64,000 nucleotides of DNA from Haemonchus contortus. Lineage: Eukaryota > Nematoda > Chromadorea > Rhabditida > Trichostrongylidae. Below are positions 62,801 to 64,000 of the stretch, piece by piece. Where the stretch lies: the NCBI GenBank assembly GCA_000469685.2, contig LS997567.1, forward strand, positions 16,376,712 through 16,440,711. The letters run 5' to 3'. The first letter of the stretch is position 1. Each line of letters begins with the position of its first letter. The notes beneath the pieces are model-generated. The model saw nothing but the letters and a program-made list of their open reading frames with translations, was not told where the DNA came from and made no database searches. The position numbers and the translations under genes were made by a program.

Positions 62801-63705
62801 AATAGACTTTTGACGCGCAAACCTGCTCAGGAAACTCATTTCGCAATTTCGGTTCCTATATTCGTGCACATATTCCCAAACTCTACCGATATACGAAGGT
62901 CTCCACTTGAAGTTCTTTGCAAAGGCAAAATTGTCCCCGATGACAATTGTATGACATTCGTCAACTCTCAGCAGCTGCTCTGTCTTCCTACAATCACCTG
63001 CACATGACTCCACCTTTCAATTCAAATAACAAAGTGCTCACATTTTGCTGTTGATCTAAAGGGCACATGTGCCCAGGGAATTCGATTGCTAAGGTTCTAT
63101 CTCACTTCCTATCAATTATTATTAAGTGTAACTTGATTTGACTTAATTGTTGTTAATTGCTATTATTTCGCCGCAGAAGACTATTATCAACTGATCATGC
63201 TATCCGTCGAAAGTGGAATACAATGAACCACGAGAGTGATTGTAAAATGCCGTACACCGCTTCTCATCAACGACAAAGACTTGATACTTGATCGCGAAGA
63301 CCCGTTCAAAAATATAAAAATCAAATTTTAGCACTTCACATTTTTTAATGCCAAAATCATGTCATCTTGATAACATCACCTACAATTAACTAGGTGTACC
63401 AACGGCAACAAACCTCATGTTGACCGGCAAGTAGCTCCAATTCGTGGAGTAAATTTGCAAACGACCTCACGTAAGTGAAATGTTTAGCCGCTTCTTCATC
63501 TTCCTTTTTCCTACCGAGAGATTTTTTGGCTAGAGTTCTGAAGAAAAATCTTTTAGTGAACGTGCGCACATAACTTACCCTATACTTGCCTTAATTTGGC
63601 GGCATACTCCTCCTCAATCAGGGCCCGCTCCTTTGCGAAAACACCTATTCGTTCTAGAAATTCAACACCTTTTTGTGTATACCCCGCAATAGCATCCGTC
63701 TGATC
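23559..63705 (-). CDS. F-BAR domain protein of the CIP4/FNBP1/TOCA family, partial gene
   Basis: Six exons (63705-63590, 63537-63414, 50368-50208, 48083-47978, 33005-32886, 23643-23559) join with consistent phases into about 237 residues with no stop. They cover most of an F-BAR domain. The family forms crescent dimers on curved plasma and endocytic membranes and, through HR1 and SH3 domains, links Cdc42 to N-WASP and Arp2/3. Diagnostic stretches are [33 protein letters not shown] with LAGQHEVV across an exon join, [15 protein letters not shown] across the next, DKAKNNAQ, and [13 protein letters not shown]. The start codon lies beyond the right edge; HR1, SH3 and stop lie further left or outside. 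Introns total about 39 kb and are full of mobile DNA. The exact paralogue is not resolved. Confidence 0.88.
23752..23941. repeat. Duplicated segment flanking Tc3-like copy
   Basis: About 190 bases from GTTACGCCACACACATGC to the TA target are repeated at 37537-37727, also just upstream of a Tc3-like end. Both copies share a G homopolymer after GGGAAG. The shared flank means the two loci arose by duplication or that the transposon sits in a second repeat. Confidence 0.85.
23942..25495 (+). mobile_element. Tc3-like DNA transposon, dead
   Basis: Long inverted repeats of about 205 bases (23942-24146 and 25275-25495) begin GTGCGTCTCCAAATGATACA; the same GTCTCCAAATGATACAGCC motif sits at both the outer and inner edge of the left arm. 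TA flanks both ends (23940-23941, 25496-25497). The plus-strand interior keeps Tc3-type transposase pieces: [12 protein letters not shown] near 24700 with WHDLR following, [17 protein letters not shown] from 24950, and [13 protein letters not shown] near 25035. The Glu after the second motif is Gly and several stops and frameshifts occur. A partial copy lies at 37728-38255. Confidence 0.88.
25498..25821. other. No recognised gene
   Basis: AT-rich intronic sequence with a short AAATAAATAAATAAAC run near 25645. Confidence 0.5.
25822..25990. repeat. G+C-rich palindromic MITE-like element
   Basis: Arms of about 57 bases (25822-25880 and 25932-25990) are inverted copies. They share GCTGCTTTC, then GCCGGCC and GCGCGCGCCGGCC blocks. 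The loop is about 50 bases. The G+C content is far above the flanks. Transcribed, it would form a very stable hairpin. No known family is recognised. Confidence 0.8.
26100..26865 (+). pseudogene. Second Tc3-like transposase relic
   Basis: Plus-strand pieces: [20 protein letters not shown] near 26380, [31 protein letters not shown] near 26580 and [12 protein letters not shown] near 26770. The block around 26330 (VFSDERN) keeps the first catalytic Asp and Glu. Multiple frameshifts. A CACAGCCACCT near 26109 matches the inner TIR motif of the Tc3-like element at 23942, so only a truncated copy remains. Confidence 0.75.
26866..27060. repeat. Dispersed repeat with CAGTTCACGATAATTT start
   Basis: Aligns with 63785-63965: CAGTTCACGATAATTT, a GAATAGTTCA, GAAGAAA, then TTGGACG and ATGGAAGA in the same order and spacing. 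Diverged and of unknown class. Confidence 0.6.
27061..28215. other. No recognised gene
   Basis: Intronic sequence. Open frames at 27445-27660 on both strands overlap each other and have no recognised domain. Confidence 0.5.
28216..29551 (-). mobile_element. Tc1-like transposon, dead
   Basis: Inverted ends of about 55 bases: the right end read on the minus strand starts CAGTGCTTCGTATAAATATA and is followed by TA (29552-29553); the left end at 28216 aligns (CACCGCTCCACATAAATACA). The minus-strand transposase keeps a helix-turn-helix piece ([20 protein letters not shown] near 29050), a stop in [24 protein letters not shown] sequence near 28890 across a frameshift, then FIFMQ joined directly to AWFRRHQNV, and [17 protein letters not shown]. 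The segment between FIFMQ and AWF that normally carries the second catalytic Asp (D-N-A-P-x-H) is deleted. Confidence 0.87.
29554..29790. repeat. GT-rich microsatellite joined to G+C-type repeat
   Basis: A GTGTGTGGGTG-type run (29580-29660) is followed by GTGTCTAACCGAAAATTCAT and one copy of the dispersed repeat (CATAACTCCTGTTTCCGTGC, then GATAGGTGGCGGAGCGAG). Confidence 0.85.
29791..30121. other. No recognised gene
   Basis: A 139-codon plus frame (29706-30125) crosses the repeat and this segment without a recognisable domain; it is more G+C-rich than its neighbours, with GCGCAATGGTGCGAGAC and GGCGCAATGCTGCGCGAGG motifs. Confidence 0.4.
30125..31500 (-). pseudogene. piggyBac-family transposase, near-complete but dead
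   Basis: Minus-strand frame in family order: an N-terminal [13 protein letters not shown] and a [14 protein letters not shown] stretch (31490-31270); [49 protein letters not shown] with the first catalytic Asp; [48 protein letters not shown] with the third Asp; [14 protein letters not shown]. Then, after a frameshift, a Cys-rich tail ([14 protein letters not shown]). Defects: TGA at 30960-30958, TAG at 30636-30634, a late frameshift, and an apparent in-frame loss of about 15 residues between KLMDD and LPLAHNLF, the part that carries the second catalytic Asp. TTAA-flanked ends were not found. Confidence 0.87.
31501..32885. other. No recognised gene
   Basis: Intronic sequence between the transposon relic and the F-BAR exon. 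An 89-codon plus frame (32199-32468) has no recognised domain. Confidence 0.5.
32886..33005 (-). CDS. F-BAR gene exon (fifth seen)
   Basis: Exactly 120 bases, phase 0 in and out, after acceptor GACATTTCAG and before donor GTTGGTTT. It encodes [20 protein letters not shown] followed by [20 protein letters not shown]. This fits the F-BAR segment of the form R-H-x-A-E-E-x-K-x-E-Y with a later H-Y-Y and an L-P. It joins in phase with exons on both sides. Confidence 0.85.
33006..34195. other. No recognised gene
   Basis: Intronic. Overlapping minus-strand frames of 96-105 codons at 33407-33833 show no domain that I recognise. Confidence 0.45.
34196..34350. repeat. GGTAT pentanucleotide and TATG microsatellite
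   Basis: Runs of TATGGTATGGTATGG at 34200-34270, followed by GTATGTGTATATGTATATA repeats. Confidence 0.93.
34351..34669. other. No recognised gene
   Basis: Nothing supported beyond a local CGCTCGATCGCGCGC G+C patch near 34473. Confidence 0.45.
34670..35380 (-). repeat. G+C-type repeat units, inverted orientation
   Basis: Diverged units with CCCCGCCC and a TTCTAGAA or CTGGAACG core. Reverse complements match 55380-56170 (for example ACCCATCCCTCACCTTTGCTC against the GAGCAAAGGTTAGGAATGGG motif there). Confidence 0.7.
35381..36530. repeat. Mixed repeats with short perfect stems
   Basis: A stem GCGCACG...CGTGCGC occurs at 36067-36084, with a variant at 35490-35507, each followed by a related stretch with ATAAATG and CCCTCG. 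At 35840-35895 a hairpin GCCCGGCTGACGCCGGGC followed by GCTCCTCCTTCC is an inverted tail of the family at 43000 and 60070. No gene supported. A short minus-strand splice-like interval near 35775 is not in the phase required for the F-BAR gene. Confidence 0.6.
36531..37210. repeat. Tandem array of about 118-bp units
   Basis: About six head-to-tail units starting near 36531, 36637, 36753, 36871, 36990 and 37109. Each has AAGCCCCGCCCCCAGTGGGC, then CCCATCCTGCCGCCTACATC, CCAAATTTGAGCGACCC and CAATTTTTGAGG. The third to fifth are nearly identical. Confidence 0.95.
37211..37536. repeat. G+C-type repeat and CCTTACTATA end motif
   Basis: A further degenerate G+C unit (GCCCCGCCCCTAGTAGGAAG), then an ACAGACAAACAGACAG run and GCGGTTTATATATAGTAAGG. 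The inverse of that last motif opens the repeats at 55122 and 56252. Confidence 0.75.
37537..38255 (+). mobile_element. Partial Tc3-like copy with shared flank
   Basis: A duplicate of 23752-24475: about 190 bases of flank, the complete left arm of about 205 bases starting at CAGTGCGTCTCC (37723), and the first part of the transposase region. It stops near 38255 where retrotransposon sequence begins, so the right half is missing. Confidence 0.85.
38322..39398 (+). pseudogene. Gag region with CCHC zinc knuckle
   Basis: Starts possibly at ATG 38322, then breaks into several frames. Near 39075-39195 a first knuckle reads [14 protein letters not shown], in which the second Cys of the C-x2-C pair is replaced by Arg, and a second, [14 protein letters not shown], is a perfect C-x2-C-x4-H-x4-C. 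Capsid is not separately recognisable. Lys/Gln-rich helical sequence lies between 38560 and 38790. Confidence 0.75.
39436..39660 (+). pseudogene. Retropepsin-like protease fragment
   Basis: The 74-codon frame contains [20 protein letters not shown], where the catalytic triad D-T-G reads Y-T-G (codon 39565-39567 is TAT). Loss of the active-site Asp is expected to inactivate the enzyme. Confidence 0.75.
40080..40640 (+). pseudogene. Ty3/gypsy reverse transcriptase
   Basis: Blocks seen: [48 protein letters not shown], and [15 protein letters not shown] with the catalytic YLDD at 40423-40434, then [16 protein letters not shown] and [10 protein letters not shown]. In-frame stops occur after GGK, GTF and LDR. 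Confidence 0.9.
40790..41223 (+). pseudogene. Ty3/gypsy RNase H
   Basis: [17 protein letters not shown] holds the first catalytic Asp. A frameshifted 138-codon frame then carries [33 protein letters not shown] and [17 protein letters not shown], ending [11 protein letters not shown], which is the usual RNase H to integrase junction. Confidence 0.9.
41582..41925 (+). pseudogene. Integrase core fragment, cut by FB4
   Basis: [12 protein letters not shown] with the first catalytic Asp, [32 protein letters not shown] and [11 protein letters not shown] with the second Asp. The third catalytic residue and the C-terminus are absent because sequence after about 41925 belongs to the foldback arm. Confidence 0.85.
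41926..43745. mobile_element. Foldback element FB4 with nested repeats
   Basis: Arms 41926-42300 and 43370-43745 are inverted copies (left starts CACACGTACCAAATTCGAAG; the right ends with its inverse). Both hold TCGCTTCGGATGTTTTCTGC. The centre is not an own gene: it holds a GT microsatellite (42660-42700), G+C-type repeat units (42700-42990) and a GCCCGGC-tail repeat (43000-43270). It interrupts the gypsy integrase. Confidence 0.8.
43746..45695. other. Intronic sequence, no recognised gene
   Basis: A G homopolymer at 43751-43760 follows the FB4 arm. A minus-strand open stretch ending at 44538 before GTAAGTG (peptide with [20 protein letters not shown]) looks splice-bounded, but the flanking F-BAR exons already join perfectly without it. 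The plus frame 44449-44871 shows no domain. Confidence 0.4.
45696..46126. repeat. Diverged foldback-arm fragments
   Basis: 45973-46040 is a 68-bp fragment of the FB1/FB2 end (CAAGGAGGGTCTTTCAGGG). The segment 45700-45900 resembles parts of the FB4 arm and is partly repeated at 46097-46200. Confidence 0.7.
46127..46964. mobile_element. Foldback element FB5 with tRNA-like arms
   Basis: Left arm 46127-46375 pairs with right arm 46712-46964 over about 250 bases (for example GGGACCAGCCCCTC and CATGCGCTCGTTTTGC in inverse order). Inside the left arm an A-box-like TAGCCTAGCGG and, 50 bases on, a B-box-like GGTTCGGTTCC suggest a tRNA origin. The right arm is directly abutted by the tail of a LINE. 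Confidence 0.78.
46965..47550 (-). pseudogene. CR1/jockey-like LINE 3' fragment
   Basis: On the minus strand, [19 protein letters not shown] (47500-47440) matches the C-terminal motif of the LINE at 14291-15905. Broken frames follow and end in an A-rich tail (AATAAAATAAAATAAAAC) at 46965-46985. The 5' part is missing, as is usual for LINE insertions. Confidence 0.75.
47551..47977. other. Intronic sequence, nothing recognised
   Basis: No repeat or frame supported. Confidence 0.5.
47978..48083 (-). CDS. F-BAR gene exon (fourth seen)
   Basis: 106 bases after acceptor TATGCTTCAG and before donor GTATTTCC. The first base completes a Gly codon split 2+1 with the previous exon. It then encodes [20 protein letters not shown] and a stretch ending [10 protein letters not shown]. 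The F-BAR pattern K-E-x-E-x-A followed by an E-K-A-K motif is clear. Confidence 0.88.
48124..50112. mobile_element. Foldback element FB2 (about 2 kb)
   Basis: The same family as FB1: starts CAAGGAAGCTTTTTAAGGG, ends with the inverse. Arms 48124-48715 and about 49530-50112; the 800-bp centre aligns with the centre of FB1, including a G homopolymer near 49520. A plus-strand frame from 49030 ([10 protein letters not shown], later [13 protein letters not shown]) is open here for about 50 codons and frameshifted in FB1, so its coding status is unclear. It fills most of one F-BAR intron. Flanks TGA and TCT do not match. Confidence 0.85.
50208..50368 (-). CDS. F-BAR gene exon (third seen)
   Basis: 161 bases after acceptor GTTTTTAAG and before donor GTTTGTGC. 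Phase 0 in, two bases over at the end. It encodes [20 protein letters not shown], then [20 protein letters not shown] and [13 protein letters not shown]. Preceded by the LAGQHE of the previous exon this reproduces the A-G-Q-H-E-V-V motif and the following helix of CIP4-family F-BAR domains. Confidence 0.88.
50369..50699. other. Intronic sequence, nothing recognised
   Basis: A 93-codon minus frame (50377-50658) overlaps the exon edge and shows no domain. Confidence 0.5.
50700..51290. repeat. G+C-type dispersed repeat units
   Basis: Four degenerate units, each with CATAACTCCTGT or CTTAACTCCTGT, a GACCTAGAGNGTTCAAATTT-like stretch, and GGCAGGATTGGAACACT. The first starts after GTGTGTTTGCCTGACCGGAA. 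Confidence 0.85.
51405..51600 (+). repeat. tRNA-derived SINE copy
   Basis: GGCCGATGTGGTGCAGTAAC resembles a tRNA-type A box region and GTCACGGGCTCTAATCC a decayed B box about 50 bases on. The body CCATCCCTCCGGGGTCGATT then ACCAGGCCCGTCTGCGA is typical of a strongylid SINE tail as I recall it. Directly adjacent to the Penelope-like arm. Confidence 0.6.
51860..52723 (-). mobile_element. mariner-derived non-autonomous element, copy C
   Basis: Ends TTAGGCTGGAAGGAAAGTCC on the left and the inverse form TTAGGTTGGAAGGAAAGTCC on the right, flanked by TA (51858-51859, 52724-52725). The uninterrupted TA target survives at 53958-53959 in the other arm of the Penelope-like element, which shows the insertion directly. 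The interior aligns with copies A and B. Minus-strand transposase remnants (AHRSTV-like) are broken. Confidence 0.92.
53000..53846 (+). pseudogene. Penelope-like RT remnant and GIY-YIG endonuclease
   Basis: [16 protein letters not shown] (53010-53057) is the RT block A; most of the RT core is then missing, followed by [16 protein letters not shown] (frame of 53011) and, after a frameshift, [29 protein letters not shown], the C-x-x-x-x-C stretch [17 protein letters not shown], and the GIY-YIG core [20 protein letters not shown] with [11 protein letters not shown] at 53652-53654 interrupts it. Past the stop the frame continues to TGA 53844-53846 with [14 protein letters not shown]. An RT without its catalytic YxDD cannot be active. 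Confidence 0.88.
54187..55121. repeat. Direct repeat of about 100 bp in otherwise plain sequence
   Basis: 54752-54850 and 55022-55121 match closely (ATTACACCACTATCCTCAGC through GGTGTCATCATCAGG). The rest (54187-54750, 54851-55021) shows no gene. Confidence 0.75.
55122..56261 (+). repeat. G+C-type repeat units, second subtype
   Basis: Starts with CCTTACTATACATAAACCGC and a GTCTGTTTGTC run, then several diverged units of about 150 bp with GGGCGGGGCTAAGATCG, TTCATAACTCTGTTT and GTTGTAGAAGAAAT. Ends at another CCTTACTATACATAATCC. Confidence 0.85.
56262..59751. repeat. 3.5-kb GTCT / TATATG microsatellite
   Basis: GTCTGTCTGTCT (56281-56345) passes into GTAG repeats and then almost pure TATATGTA octamers from 56400. 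A block with paired GCATATATGCATATATG units near 57845 recurs near 58241. Two zones (57240-57600 and 58640-59130) carry many single-base irregularities. Long Tyr/Ile/Met frames on both strands come from the repeat. Confidence 0.97.
59752..60003. repeat. TATG tetranucleotide array
   Basis: About 250 bases of pure GTAT repeats with single-base slips near 59820 and 59908, ending exactly where a G+C-type repeat unit begins (GACCTAAGCTCCCAAACTTG). Confidence 0.97.
60004..60410 (+). repeat. G+C-type unit and GCCCGGC-tail repeat
   Basis: The first 70 bases are a G+C-type unit (TTGGTAGGAATACAGGC). 60070-60330 matches 18670-18400 inverted and 43000-43170 direct. The tail carries GGAGGAGCGCCCGGCGTAGC then a hairpin closing with TGGGCG. 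Confidence 0.85.
60411..62767. other. Intronic sequence with a few degenerate repeats
   Basis: 60411-61640 shows nothing recognised. 61640-62400 contains weak copies of the second G+C subtype (ATGAGCAAATGTGAGGAATG; GGCGGGCGGGGTGTGC). No exon of the F-BAR gene is needed here because the exons on both sides join exactly. Confidence 0.5.
62768..63013 (-). pseudogene. Possible LINE fragment
   Basis: The minus frame has [18 protein letters not shown] and [15 protein letters not shown]. It faintly resembles the K-K-T-E-x-L to N-F-K-Y-L-G-S stretch after the RT core of RTE elements. The match is weak and may be chance. Confidence 0.25.
63014..63413. other. Intronic sequence, nothing recognised
   Basis: The 5' end of the 13-kb intron. 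No repeat seen. Confidence 0.5.
63414..63537 (-). CDS. F-BAR gene exon (second seen)
   Basis: 124 bases after acceptor TTTTTCTTCAG and before donor GTTTGTTG. The first base completes an Arg codon split 2+1 with the upstream exon. It encodes [18 protein letters not shown] and then [20 protein letters not shown] with QHE. In CIP4-family proteins the corresponding region is N-L-x-K-K-Y followed by a basic stretch and N-x-L-x-E-L. Confidence 0.9.
63538..63589 (-). other. 52-bp GC-AG intron
   Basis: The donor reads AAG then GCAAGT, the strong consensus that accompanies GC donors; the acceptor is TTTTTCTTCAG. A GT donor 11 bases further on would put TAG in frame (after AGG CAA GTA), so the GC site is the one that keeps the frame. 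Confidence 0.8.
63590..63705 (-). CDS. F-BAR gene exon (first seen)
   Basis: 116 bases after acceptor ATATTTTCAG. It encodes [18 protein letters not shown] and [20 protein letters not shown], ending with two bases of an Arg codon. In family members a W-D-Q-x-D stretch precedes T-Q-x-G, so only a short N-terminus is missing beyond the right edge. Confidence 0.9.
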
Positions 63706-64000
63706 CTGAAAATATTCCTTTCAACATTCTAAATGCAGTTATTGGAGCCGTTGCACTTCGATGTCAAATAACACCACACGCCTTAGGGCACAGTTCACGA
63801 TAATTTGAGGTACCCCTTTTTAGCCGAAGTATAGGTTGGGAATAGTTCATTGGTGGTGAAGAAAGCGAAAGTTCGCCGATTTTGAGAGAAATAAGGCTCC
63901 TCGAAAGTTGGGAAAATAGAGATTGGACGGGATTACCATAACGTAAATGCCATGGAAGAGATTTCGGTTGTTGCAATTGCACAGAGCTGACTAAATCATG
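63706..64000. repeat. Dispersed repeat copy in the first intron seen
   Basis: 63785-63965 matches 26875-27050 (CAGTTCACGATAATTT start). No start exon of the F-BAR gene is visible before the edge. Confidence 0.5.

Overview
The window looks like non-coding-rich genomic DNA of a parasitic nematode, most likely a strongylid or hookworm-like species. This is inferred from short introns with TTTTCAG-type acceptors and from the repeat mix: hookworm-type RTE retrotransposons, mariner, Tc1, Tc3-like and piggyBac elements, a tRNA-derived SINE, Ty3/gypsy and Penelope-like copies. No bacterial features, rRNA, canonical tRNA or CRISPR are seen.

The main host gene is on the minus strand and enters from the right edge. 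Six exons (63705-63590, 63537-63414, 50368-50208, 48083-47978, 33005-32886, 23643-23559) join with matching codon phases (2,0,2,0,0,1) into about 237 residues of an F-BAR domain of the CIP4/FNBP1/TOCA type, which bends membranes and links Cdc42 to actin assembly. A seventh exon at 14143-14098 is possible. One intron is 52 bases with a GC donor; the others are about 13, 2.1, 15 and 9.2 kb. At least 40 kb of the window is therefore one gene whose introns hold nearly all the mobile DNA.

Right to left within the gene: the 13-kb intron holds a 3.6-kb TATATG/TATG microsatellite, G+C-rich dispersed repeats, a Penelope-like element with inverted arms and a mariner MITE inside it, and a SINE. The 2.1-kb intron is filled by a 2-kb foldback element. 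The 15-kb intron holds a LINE tail, further foldback elements, a broken Ty3/gypsy retrotransposon, a partial Tc3-like copy and a 118-bp tandem array. The 9-kb intron holds dead piggyBac, Tc1 and Tc3-like elements and a small G+C-rich palindrome.

Left of 23.5 kb lie an RTE retrotransposon, another foldback element, a CR1/jockey-like LINE, two mariner MITEs, a 6.9-kb TGTGTATG minisatellite and an antisense RTE relic. A weak plus-strand three-exon candidate gene lies at 656-1322. Every recognised transposase or reverse transcriptase is broken by stops, frameshifts or loss of catalytic residues, so none appears autonomous. The very long Cys/Val- or Tyr/Ile-rich open frames inside the microsatellites are artefacts of repeat periodicity.
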